This document shows, one piece after another, positions 26,921 to 34,117 of a stretch of DNA of 64,000 bases. How positions within the stretch are numbered: position 1 is the first letter of the stretch; the number at the start of each line of letters is the position of its first letter. The DNA comes from Thermoplasmata archaeon (lineage in GTDB: Archaea > Thermoplasmatota > Thermoplasmata > Methanomassiliicoccales > Methanomethylophilaceae): positions 62,001-126,000 of the forward strand of contig SUTB01000003.1 of the NCBI GenBank assembly GCA_015063125.1, read 5' to 3'. The translations under genes were made by a program, and so were the position numbers. Under the pieces are notes generated by a model. The model ran no database searches. It had not been told where the DNA came from and was given only the letters and a program-made list of their open reading frames with translations.

Positions 26921-26930
26921 TAAAACAAAC

Positions 26931-26948
26931 GGTTCGGGAAACCGGACC
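26931..26948 (+). terminator. Stem-loop after surface-protein operon
   Basis: GGTTCGG, loop GAAA, CCGGACC (with a G-T pair), followed by CTTTTCC. Confidence 0.5.
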
Positions 26949-26959
26949 CTTTTCCTTCT

Positions 26960-27304
26960 TCAATGGTAGAAGTGCCTGCCCGAGGATGCGGAAGAATCCC
27001 TGACCTCAGACCTCTCGATGTGGATCGTGTTCTCTTTTGATTTGACAAGATTGGCGATGGATGCCGCCATATCGTAAGCTGCCGAGGACTGCTCGGTCTC
27101 CCAGCTCAACGCGATAGGGACGGCAATGGACTGATCCACATAATCTGAGGGAGAGGGTTTGCTCTTCTTTCCATTCTCGGATGACTCTGTGATAGATTCG
27201 CCACTAACAGCAATACGCTTGATTAACATGTACACCAGATAGCATGGAAGGACTACCAGGGCCAGGGTCATTATCACCATTTCACCGATTGATTTTCCGA
27301 ACAT
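26960..27304 (-). CDS. Small single-pass membrane protein
   Basis: 114 residues. One hydrophobic helix (residues about 10-29, MTLALVVLPCYLVYMLIKR), then a charged, Ser-rich cytoplasmic or exterior domain. No family recognised. Converges on the surface-protein operon. Supported by an open frame, matching codon use and an A/T-rich upstream region; moderate confidence that it is a gene. Confidence 0.55.
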   Translation of the reverse strand: MFGKSIGEMVIMTLALVVLPCYLVYMLIKRIAVSGESITESSENGKKSKPSPSDYVDQSIAVPIALSWETEQSSAAYDMAASIANLVKSKENTIHIERSEVRDSSASSGRHFYH

Positions 27305-27458
27305 CGTATCACCTCTGTTTCTGAATTACCATAGGCTACGGAGTATTTAATCCTACCCCTGGGGGGTATGGGTATAAGCGAAGAATTACGAAAAGATCGT
27401 CCAGATGTTGATGATTATAAGAAAAACAAAAAAAACCGTGACCGGGAAGAAGGTTTCA
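27305..27458. other. Intergenic region, no gene supported
   Basis: Promoter side of the small membrane protein, then an A-rich tract. A 50-codon plus frame opens at 27368 but runs into the tRNA-Trp gene and has no family similarity. Confidence 0.4.
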
Positions 27459-27474
27459 GGCACCCGAAGGTGCC
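27459..27474 (-). terminator. Terminator of the tRNA-Trp transcript
   Basis: On the minus strand: GGCACC, loop TTCG, GGTGCC, followed about 20 bases later by a run of eight T. It lies 28 bp past the tRNA-Trp 3' end. Confidence 0.55.
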
Positions 27475-27501
27475 ATGGAAGAAGCATCGAAGATGCGTGA
27501 G

Positions 27502-27672
27502 TGGGGGCAGAGGGATTTGAACCCCCGTCAGCGGGTTTCCACTACGGGAGGAGCTACCTCCCGCGGAATCAATGAGTCATCGCTCCAGTTAATCATCAAC
27601 TGTCAGCAAACCCATTTACAATCACGCTCAATAACTGGAGCCCGCCAGTCTGCCAGGTTAGCCTATACCCCC
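27502..27672 (-). tRNA. tRNA-Trp (CCA) with a 98-nt intron
   Basis: Acceptor GGGGGTA pairs with TGCCCCC. Anticodon stem GCGGG/CCCGC encloses C-T-C-C-A-G and then, after the intron, A. Exon 1 is 27672-27635, the intron 27634-27537 and exon 2 27536-27502. The intron lies at the archaeal position between 37 and 38, and its folding offers a bulge-helix-bulge type junction. The mature tRNA has anticodon CCA. CCA is not encoded. Confidence 0.92.
27537..27634 (-). ncRNA. Intronic box C/D 2'-O-methylation guide for tRNA-Trp
   Basis: Internal boxes are clear: D' CTGA (27603-27606) and C' TTGATGA (27593-27599). Outer C (GTGATTG) and D (ATGA) are degenerate. The guide before D', ATGGGTTTG, pairs with AAACCC at the intron/exon 2 border, and the fifth base upstream of D' faces position C39. 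The guide AACTGGAGC before the D variant pairs with GCTCCAGTT, and its fifth base faces C34. Both targets are those known for euryarchaeal tRNA-Trp. A GGGAGG/CCTCCC hairpin follows. Confidence 0.82.
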
Positions 27673-27694
27673 TGGAGAGTGATGCAAATGCAAA

Positions 27695-27802
27695 TCACTG
27701 CTTACGCATCTTCGCTTCTTTCTTTCTTCTTCTCATTTTCTTCTTGCGCCATTTCCAACGCTGGTTACCGCGTTTCTTCCAGGCGCGTGAGCCTCTCTTC
27801 AT
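27695..27802 (-). CDS. rpl41e: Ribosomal protein eL41
   Basis: 35 residues, very basic: MKRGSRAWKKRGNQRWKWR, then KKKMRRRKKEAKMRKQ. The W-R-K-K-K-M-R-R-R-K-K core matches the tiny eL41 protein of archaeal and eukaryotic ribosomes (about 25-37 residues), which bridges the two subunits. An in-frame TGA lies upstream of the ATG, and GGAAGGATCAAG serves as a ribosome binding site. It lies between tRNA-Arg and tRNA-Trp on the same strand. Too short for usual gene callers. Confidence 0.8.
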   Translation of the reverse strand: MKRGSRAWKKRGNQRWKWRKKKMRRRKKEAKMRKQ

Positions 27803-27847
27803 CTTGATCCTTCCTTGGATTTGTCATCATTAGGTGATGCATCCAGG

Positions 27848-27922
27848 CGGGCCCGTCGGGATTCGAACCCGAGGCGTCTGGCTTAGAAGGCCAGCGCTAT
27901 ATCCTGGCTAAGCCACGAGCCC
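27848..27922 (-). tRNA. tRNA-Arg (TCT)
   Basis: 75 nt. Acceptor GGGCTCG pairs with CGGGCCC. Anticodon stem CTGGC/GCCAG encloses CTTCTAA with anticodon TCT. T-loop GTTCGAA. No intron and no complete encoded CCA. Confidence 0.95.
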
Positions 27923-28021
27923 ACTCTTCCCCTCCATTGGCTACTATCATTTAAAGGTTGTTGCCTTTTTTCGATAGGCCAATCCAGGGTTTTTTCTGTA
28001 CTGGATGCACCTCGTTCAACG

Positions 28022-28645
28022 TCAGATTGCAGTCTCGATATGGGGTATCACTTCATCCCACGGGATCTGCAGGATGTAGTCGATTATGGACCCGTATCCG
28101 AAGTACTGACAGATGGCCTCGCCTATGCAGAGGAGTCCGAGTATGAACAGCACAGGCCAGCAGTTGAGGAAGGTCCCTACGACCTTCACGATGGCCTCGG
28201 CGAAGTTCAGGAGACCGTACACGATGGCACCGCAGACGAATGCGATTCCGATTCTGTACCAGCCGGTGGCCAGTATGGACAGGTCTATCTCACCGACCGT
28301 TACACCGTTCAGCCTAGCGAGAGCGATGTACACGATGGCCATCACGAGCATACCGATGATGACGGAGATGTGGATCTCGCGGATGGGCCTGATGATCAAT
28401 GTGAATGCCGCCAGAGCGATCAGGACCAGCGAATATGTCTCCGCATGGAATCCTTCGAGGACGGCCAGAAGCACTATGACGATTCCGAGCAGGGTTCCAA
28501 TTGCCACGCACGCCTTGTACTTGCCGGAATCCTTATCCTTGAGATAAGTGACCACTATGATGATGGCCATGATTCCTCCGAGCAGAAGCACGATGGGCGC
28601 CAGGTATGTGATTACCCACTCCGGAACGTATTCCTCTAGAGTCAT
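28022..28645 (-). CDS. Conserved six-span membrane protein
   Basis: 207 residues with about six hydrophobic helices separated by short loops. Residues near the middle (RPIREIHISVIIGML) form a loop between helices 3 and 4. No transporter or enzyme motif recognised. It has its own promoter region, and a terminator of the neighbouring gene lies upstream. Confidence 0.65.
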   Translation of the reverse strand: MTLEEYVPEWVITYLAPIVLLLGGIMAIIIVVTYLKDKDSGKYKACVAIGTLLGIVIVLLAVLEGFHAETYSLVLIALAAFTLIIRPIREIHISVIIGMLVMAIVYIALARLNGVTVGEIDLSILATGWYRIGIAFVCGAIVYGLLNFAEAIVKVVGTFLNCWPVLFILGLLCIGEAICQYFGYGSIIDYILQIPWDEVIPHIETAI

Positions 28646-28676
28646 GTTTGCCCTAATTGGTTAATAGGATAAAAAT

Positions 28677-28691
28677 GCCCCCAAAGGGGGC
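28677..28691 (-). terminator. Terminator of the pyridoxamine-oxidase-like gene
   Basis: GCCCCC, loop, GGGGGC (minus strand), followed by ATTTTTATCC. It lies 10 bp past the stop of the gene at 28701. Confidence 0.65.
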
Positions 28692-28700
28692 TAAACAGGT

Positions 28701-29099
28701 TCAGCAGATCTTGGTTCCGGCAGACGGTCCGGCACTCTCGTCCCAGATCTCTGCCACATCGAATGTCCACACTGCGAAACAGGGGAGGTTGACCGCGGCC
28801 ATCTTGGCTTTCATGTCTTCGTAGACAGGTCCGCTGTCCGCACGTGCGGGGTTCTTCAGGATCAGCTCATAGGCCTTGGGTCCCGCTGCGACGGTGAGCG
28901 CGGCCTTTCCTGTCTCTTTCAGGTTCTTCGCCGCTCTCTTCATGAGTATCTCTCCGACCCCGGCCATTCCCTCAGGTGTTACGAAAATGCTTCCACAGAC
29001 GATCGCATGGGGCTGTCCGTCAGACGCAGCCGTCACTAGAAGCTTTGTTGTCTCTTTTGCGTTAATGATGTCGATTATTTCCGCGGGTATGGATGCCAT
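28701..29099 (-). CDS. Pyridoxamine 5'-phosphate oxidase-like flavoprotein
   Basis: 132 residues. Small FMN-binding split-barrel protein of the PNPOx-like family: LLVTAASDGQPHAIVCGSIFV is the first strand pair with the substrate-facing loop, and GKAALTVAAGPKAYELILKN follows. Such small proteins bind flavin or F420; no specific reaction can be assigned. Cytoplasmic, stand-alone gene with upstream A/T-rich promoter and downstream terminator. Confidence 0.78.
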   Translation of the reverse strand: MASIPAEIIDIINAKETTKLLVTAASDGQPHAIVCGSIFVTPEGMAGVGEILMKRAAKNLKETGKAALTVAAGPKAYELILKNPARADSGPVYEDMKAKMAAVNLPCFAVWTFDVAEIWDESAGPSAGTKIC

Positions 29100-29240
29100 T
29101 TCCTCACCGATTGATTGGATGATTTTGGTCCGTATAAATAGGTTAACTTTTTTGTTATCGATATCCCGCTGGATTCAATCATCTTTTATTGTTATATTCC
29201 AAATGAATGTTCTTAAACCAACACAGATGATAAGGTCCAA

Positions 29241-30074
29241 ATGCCACTCTACGAAGACTACATCAGCAGGGAGCAGGAACTGTCATTCCACGATTTCCGC
29301 GAACTCAAGCACTGCCGCACCCAAAGGTACCTGTCCATCACCAACATGAAGAACGACATGGGCCTGTACACCAACTTCGCACTCATGATGTCTGACCAAT
29401 GCCCCTGGCATGTCCAGATACACATACCCGGATTCGATGCGACGATGAACGGTCCGCTCCCGAAGCAGATGGAGGATGCTATGAACTGCCTCTCAGAACG
29501 TCTGGGAACCTCCCTGAAGACGGACAGGATCGTGAAGCTCTCTTCCTTTCCACGCACAGCGATAATGGAATCCCTGGCCAACGCGATAATACACTTCGAC
29601 CCGTCGCTGATGAGGGACATCGTAATCACGGTCGATGAGCGGCACATGGTGATAGAATCTCCGGGGAACGCCGTGTACGAGGTAATAGAGAATGGCCTGC
29701 GTAACCCCAAGACTGCGGACATCATGAAGAAGATGGGTTACGCCAAGCTGATGGGGATCGGTTTGGATTCCATCAGATCGTCCTATTGCAATTCAGGTTT
29801 CATGCCCCGTCTCATCAGGGAAGACGATACCTTCGCCATCCACCTCCCTGCCATATCCGGGAAGGAGGACAGGGATGAGCGCAGCTACAAAGAGATCATA
29901 GAGTACATCGACACCATGGGCCACGCCTATCTGAAGGACCTCTGCGTGTCCCTGATGCTGTCCTCATACACCGCACTGAAAGCTGTTGACAAGCTGCTGA
30001 AGGACGGGGAGATATTCTCGATGGGCAGCGGTTCCAAGAAGCGCTATTACCGGAGCAAAAGGAAACAGAAATGA
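29241..30074 (+). CDS. GHKL-type ATP-binding winged-helix protein (RecG/Schlafen-like C-terminal part)
   Basis: 277 residues. Residues about 110-200 match the HATPase_c_4 domain: AIMESLANAIIHFDPS, RHMVIESPGNA, GLRNPKTADIMKKMGYAKLMGIGLDSIR. Residues about 210-277 form a winged helix. The N-terminal AlbA_2 (Schlafen-type) domain normally found in front is missing or highly diverged; only about 100 unrecognised residues stand there. Likely a DNA-binding regulator that binds a nucleotide. A TATA box (TTTTATTGTTATATT) lies about 45 bp before the start. Confidence 0.75.
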   Translation: MPLYEDYISREQELSFHDFRELKHCRTQRYLSITNMKNDMGLYTNFALMMSDQCPWHVQIHIPGFDATMNGPLPKQMEDAMNCLSERLGTSLKTDRIVKLSSFPRTAIMESLANAIIHFDPSLMRDIVITVDERHMVIESPGNAVYEVIENGLRNPKTADIMKKMGYAKLMGIGLDSIRSSYCNSGFMPRLIREDDTFAIHLPAISGKEDRDERSYKEIIEYIDTMGHAYLKDLCVSLMLSSYTALKAVDKLLKDGEIFSMGSGSKKRYYRSKRKQK

Positions 30075-30166
30075 TCGCCCCATAGTTGGACCATACCGCC
30101 ATATCAATATAATGCAATCTTCCTCTCGCCCTACATAACAGAAGCTCTGCCGCAGGAGTGAGAAGA

Positions 30167-30949
30167 ATGAGCAAAGGGGTATTGATCGTTGGATACGGTA
30201 CGAGGAACGGTAACCTCACAGAGATCCTGGATACACAGGTCAACAGGTTGAAATGCAGGGGATGGGAGCATGTGGGCAAGGCCTACTTCAGAGTGAACTC
30301 CCCCTCCATCCCTGAAGCGCTGGAGATGATGATGGACGAGGGCGTGGACGAGATCGTCGCAATCCCCTACTACATCTCGGAAGGTACCCTCACGAAGGAG
30401 CTCATCCCCGAGAAGCTCGGTCTGGGCACATCCGAATCCGGAAAGGCCCTGGTGAAAGGGAAGGAGGTCACGATATCCATAGCATCCGCCTTCGACACCA
30501 GCTTCACTCTCACCGACATCATCTGCGACAAGATCGCCGATGCCAACGGCAACATGGACGAAGGCATCCTGATCCTCGGTCACGGAACCAGGTTCAAGGC
30601 TCTCTCCAACATGCGTACCATCAAGATGAACGCTGAGAGGATAGCTGCCAGAGGCTACAAGCATGTTGCCTATGCCTTCAACGAATACTGCGAACCTACG
30701 ATCCCCGATGCGCTGGACCAGCTGGAAAAGTCCGGTGTCAAGAGGATCATCGCCGTCCCCCTGTTCATCGCAATGGGCGTCCATCTCGGAAAGGACATTC
30801 CCGAGAAGATGGGGCTCCAGCCTTACTCCGATGGCGGAGAGATAACCGTCAACGGCAGGACCATCACCGTCTTCATGGCGCGCCCTGTCGAGTCCAACCC
30901 TCGTCTTCTCGATGTGCTGGACCAGAAGGCCAGGGAATACCTGGGCTGA
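30167..30949 (+). CDS. cbiX: Two-domain CbiX-type sirohydrochlorin metal chelatase
   Basis: 260 residues, two repeated chelatase halves. CbiX inserts cobalt into sirohydrochlorin for B12, and relatives (CfbA) insert nickel for coenzyme F430. The C-terminal half keeps the His pair: LGHGTRF (residues about 141-147) and GVHLGKDIPEKMG (about 204-216). In the N-terminal half the first His is Tyr (IVGYGTRNG) and the second site is EGTLTKELIPEKLG, lacking His. So only one site looks active. Most archaeal enzymes are the short one-domain form. ATG 30167 has GCAGGAG upstream; the GTG at 30158 is rejected. Confidence 0.85.
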   Translation: MSKGVLIVGYGTRNGNLTEILDTQVNRLKCRGWEHVGKAYFRVNSPSIPEALEMMMDEGVDEIVAIPYYISEGTLTKELIPEKLGLGTSESGKALVKGKEVTISIASAFDTSFTLTDIICDKIADANGNMDEGILILGHGTRFKALSNMRTIKMNAERIAARGYKHVAYAFNEYCEPTIPDALDQLEKSGVKRIIAVPLFIAMGVHLGKDIPEKMGLQPYSDGGEITVNGRTITVFMARPVESNPRLLDVLDQKAREYLG

Positions 30950-30981
30950 AAAACATAAATCGTTTTTTATAATGTGCGGAA

Positions 30982-31007
30982 CCCGTCCGGTATCGAATCC
31001 GGACGGG
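30982..31007. terminator. Stem-loop between convergent cbiX and nhaC
   Basis: CCCGTCCGG, loop TATCGAAT, CCGGACGGG: a perfect 9-bp stem. Confidence 0.6.
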
Positions 31008-31020
31008 CCCGCTTTCAATC

Positions 31021-32334
31021 TCACTCCGATCTCTTGTCGGGGAACACGTAGATGTACGCCAGCACGAAGATCAACAGCACGAACTGATAGAACAGGAACG
31101 GCATGATGTCGAAAGCAGACAAGGTCAGTCCTGCTATAGATGCTGCGGACAGCGCAAGGAGCATCTGTGCTCCGTAGGGGATGATTCCCTGCACGACGCA
31201 AGAGAAGGTGTCCAGGATGGACGCGGCCTTCTTTGACGAGAAACCGTATTCGTTGGAGATGTCCTTGGCGATGGGGTTCGCCATGACGATGGCGACGGTG
31301 TTGTTCGCGGTTGCGACATCCATCGCGCTGACCAACAGACCGGTTCCGAGCATTCCGCCCTTGACGCCTTTGAAGGTCTTCCTGATCCAAGCCAGCAGAG
31401 CCTCGAATCCGCCGTTGAATACGATGAGCGCACAGATGGCAGAAACGAGTATGGCGACCATCGCGGTCTCCAGCATTCCGCCCATTCCGGATCCGATGAA
31501 TGATAGGACGTCTATGGCCTCGGTCGTACCGGTGCCGACCATGATGACCGCTCCGCTGACGATACCTGCTGCCAGGACGATGAACACATTAATTCCGATT
31601 ATTCCTCCTATCAGGACTATGAGGTACGGGAGGATCAGTATGAGGTCGTATGGTCCGACATCTCCGCCGGTTCCCGTTGCAGAGAACGACATGATGGCCA
31701 GTATCACGACTGTCACAATCGCTGCAGGAATAGCGAACTTCGCATTCTCCCTGAACTTGTCCTTCATCTGACATCCCTGTCCGTTACAGGCTGCTATGGT
31801 CGTATCGGAGATGAATGACAGATTGTCTCCGAACATCGCTCCACCGATGACCGACGCTATGCACAGGGCAGGGTCGAAGTTGGTGGTGAGCGAGATCGAG
31901 ATGGCGATCGGGGTCAGGACGGTGATGGTACCGCACGACGTTCCCATCGACACCGAGACGAATGCTGCAACAAGGAAGATGACGATGACAGCATACTCTA
32001 TGGGCACATAGGTCAGCACGAAGTTGGCCACACTGCTGGCTCCTGCCTGGTTCATGACTCCGGTGAAGACTCCTGCGGTCAGGAATATCAGGATCATCAT
32101 GAAGACGTTGGGATCTCCGGCCCCCTTTCCCATGATCGAGAACTTCTCGTTCGAATCGACGCCCTTCGTCTGTACGTACGCGACGGCCAGGGCGATGAGG
32201 AAGACCATCAGTACGGGGATGCTGTAGAATCCCATGGATATTCCCATGCCATACTCCAGGATGATACCCATCCCTAGATAGAGTATCACGAAGATCAGTA
32301 TGGGAAGCAATGCTTTCGGATTTCCTTGGTTCAA
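31021..32334 (-). CDS. nhaC: NhaC-family Na+/H+ antiporter
   Basis: About 437 residues, 11-12 membrane spans. Extrudes Na+ in exchange for protons or a metabolite. Family features: GTSCGTITVLTPIAISIS, AMFGDNLSFISDTTIAAC with its conserved Asp residues, and a C-terminal GIIPYGAQMLLALS. Start is uncertain: no ATG is available, the TTG at 32334 (MNQGNPKALLP) lies about 30 bp after a TATA-like CTTAAAAG and fits relatives, while a TTG at 32391 would add 19 codons. Converges with cbiX. Confidence 0.9.
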   Translation of the reverse strand: MNQGNPKALLPILIFVILYLGMGIILEYGMGISMGFYSIPVLMVFLIALAVAYVQTKGVDSNEKFSIMGKGAGDPNVFMMILIFLTAGVFTGVMNQAGASSVANFVLTYVPIEYAVIVIFLVAAFVSVSMGTSCGTITVLTPIAISISLTTNFDPALCIASVIGGAMFGDNLSFISDTTIAACNGQGCQMKDKFRENAKFAIPAAIVTVVILAIMSFSATGTGGDVGPYDLILILPYLIVLIGGIIGINVFIVLAAGIVSGAVIMVGTGTTEAIDVLSFIGSGMGGMLETAMVAILVSAICALIVFNGGFEALLAWIRKTFKGVKGGMLGTGLLVSAMDVATANNTVAIVMANPIAKDISNEYGFSSKKAASILDTFSCVVQGIIPYGAQMLLALSAASIAGLTLSAFDIMPFLFYQFVLLIFVLAYIYVFPDKRSE

Positions 32335-32501
32335 GGTATCACTTCGAATACCCCCAAAAGACGGTATCTCTCTTTTAAGGTTGATGTGCAAAATGGTCTT
32401 TTTTAGTCGTTTTCGTTGAATTGGCGCAATAATCCCATATCTGGAAGGACGGCTGCAACAACTAATATGTTCATGCAGAGGCTACAGGTGTCCGAGGACC
32501 C

Positions 32502-33734
32502 ATGGAAAGGCTGATCATACACGTGGACATGGATGCGTTCTACGCCTCCGTAGAGATACGTGACGACCCCAGCCTGAAGGGGAGGCCGGTGATAATAGGC
32601 TCCCTTCCCCATGAGAGAGGCATCGTGGCAACATGCAGCTACGAGGCCAGGGAGTTCGGGGTCCATTCTGCTATGAACATCAAGGAGGCCTATCGTCTAT
32701 GCCCCGACGGAGTGTACCTCAGGCCCAACTTCGATAAGTACAAGGCGACATCTGCCCAGATACACAAGATATGGGATGAGTACACGGAGATATCGGAGAC
32801 GATAGCTCTGGACGAGGCATATCTCGACGTAACGGAAACAGCTGGAAGCCTGGAGAAGGCCAGGGAGTTCGCCAAGGAGATCAAGGCCAGGATCCTCAAC
32901 GAGGTCGGTTTGACATGCTCCGTCGGATTGGCCTACTGCATGGGGGCCGCCAAGACGGCCAGCGAGGAGAGGAAACCCGACGGTTACTTCGAGATCCTCT
33001 CCCCACAGGATTTCATGGACCTGGTGATTGACCGCGACGTCCGCGTTCTGCCGTCCGTAGGTGTGAAGACGGCCGACAAGCTGCACAGTGTAGGGCTGGA
33101 CACCGTCAGGGACATACTGGAGAGGCAGGAGGATGTCACCGATCTACTGGGGAACCACGGTAAGATGCTCATCGATCTTGCCCAGGGAATCGACGACAGG
33201 GTCGTCACCCCCTACAAGCCCGAGGATGCCAAATCCATCAGCCACGAGCTGACCTTCCAGGAGAACGTATCCGACTTCGGATTGCTGGAGGATGTTCTTC
33301 TTCTGCTGTCGATGTGCGTAGTCCACAGGGCGAGGCGCTACGACCTCCACGGCAGCGGCGTGGTGCTGAAGATCACCTACTCGGACATGAAGAGCATAAC
33401 CCGGTCGAAGGTCACCCTGCTATGCGACGACCCGATCTCCATCAGGAACGAGGCTGTTGGGTTGCTGTCATCGGTGAGCAAGCGCCCGATTAGACTGATA
33501 GGCGTAGGGATCTACAATCTCATGAGCAAGGGCGTCCGCCAGATGACCCTGGACGAGATCATAGACAATGAGAACGGCGAGAGGGAGAAGAAGCTCGCTG
33601 CAGCCATCGCGGACCTGTCCGAACGGTACGAGCTGGACTTCGGATCACGCATACCCCAGATATACGGCAACGACTACCTTCACAGGCTTGTCAACTACAT
33701 GCAGAAACACAGGGTCTGTAACAAAAGTGTTTGA
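32502..33734 (+). CDS. dinB: DNA polymerase IV (Y-family)
   Basis: 410 residues. Low-fidelity lesion-bypass polymerase. Palm motifs IIHVDMDAFYASVEI (residues 4-18) and ALDEAYLDVTE (about 104-114) supply the three catalytic acids; thumb helix-hairpin-helix around VLPSVGVKTADKLHSVG; a little-finger domain of normal length follows. No clear C-terminal PCNA-binding peptide QxxLxxFF; the tail ends NYMQKHRVCNKSV. Single gene with its own promoter (ACAACTAATATG upstream). Confidence 0.95.
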   Translation: MERLIIHVDMDAFYASVEIRDDPSLKGRPVIIGSLPHERGIVATCSYEAREFGVHSAMNIKEAYRLCPDGVYLRPNFDKYKATSAQIHKIWDEYTEISETIALDEAYLDVTETAGSLEKAREFAKEIKARILNEVGLTCSVGLAYCMGAAKTASEERKPDGYFEILSPQDFMDLVIDRDVRVLPSVGVKTADKLHSVGLDTVRDILERQEDVTDLLGNHGKMLIDLAQGIDDRVVTPYKPEDAKSISHELTFQENVSDFGLLEDVLLLLSMCVVHRARRYDLHGSGVVLKITYSDMKSITRSKVTLLCDDPISIRNEAVGLLSSVSKRPIRLIGVGIYNLMSKGVRQMTLDEIIDNENGEREKKLAAAIADLSERYELDFGSRIPQIYGNDYLHRLVNYMQKHRVCNKSV

Positions 33735-33752
33735 CAGGGGTGGCCCCCTGTC
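33733..33752. terminator. Stem-loop between convergent dinB and glnK
   Basis: GACAGGGG, loop TGGC, CCCCTGTC. It begins inside the dinB stop codon, 9 bp before the glnK stop on the other strand. Confidence 0.55.
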
Positions 33753-33760
33753 TGGATTGC

Positions 33761-34108
33761 TCATTCCTTCTTGACCTCTTCCTCATTCGCTCCGTAGTCG
33801 CTTATGGTGTAGGACTCCTCCACAGGAACGACGAAGATCTTTCCGTCACCATGGCTGCCGGTTGTGGCCGTCTTGCATACGGTGTCGATCACCTTCTTGG
33901 CATCCTTGTCCTCGACCACGATCTCGAACTTGACCTTCTCTATCTCGTCGACCGTGAACTCCCCGAACCTGTTGGTGAACTTCACCCCAGCCTGCCTTCC
34001 GCGGCCGGTCACGTGGGAAATGGTCATTCCGTTTATCCCGATCTCATGAGTGGCATCCTTGACTTCCTGGGCCTTCTCCGGACGTACTATCGCTACTATC
34101 ATCTTCAT
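33761..34108 (-). CDS. glnK: Nitrogen regulatory protein P-II
   Basis: 115 residues. Trimeric sensor of ATP/ADP and 2-oxoglutarate that gates ammonium transport. Features: MKMIVAIVRPEKAQEVKDA, T-loop GRGRQAGVKFTNRFGEFTVDEIEKV, B-loop ATTGSHGDGKIFVVPV, and a C-terminal acidic tail. The residue equal to Tyr51 of the bacterial T-loop is Phe, so uridylylation at that site is impossible, as in many archaea. It follows amt on the same strand after 9 bp, the usual amt-glnK transcript. Confidence 0.96.
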   Translation of the reverse strand: MKMIVAIVRPEKAQEVKDATHEIGINGMTISHVTGRGRQAGVKFTNRFGEFTVDEIEKVKFEIVVEDKDAKKVIDTVCKTATTGSHGDGKIFVVPVEESYTISDYGANEEEVKKE

Positions 34109-34117
34109 GGTATCACC

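Noticed and set aside
27368-27520. 50-codon plus frame with MGISEELRKDRPDVDD
   Set aside because: Runs into the tRNA-Trp gene, low complexity and no homologue known.
27475-27807. 110-codon plus frame across tRNA-Trp and the eL41 gene
   Set aside because: It overlies RNA genes and the antisense strand of eL41, with no family similarity.
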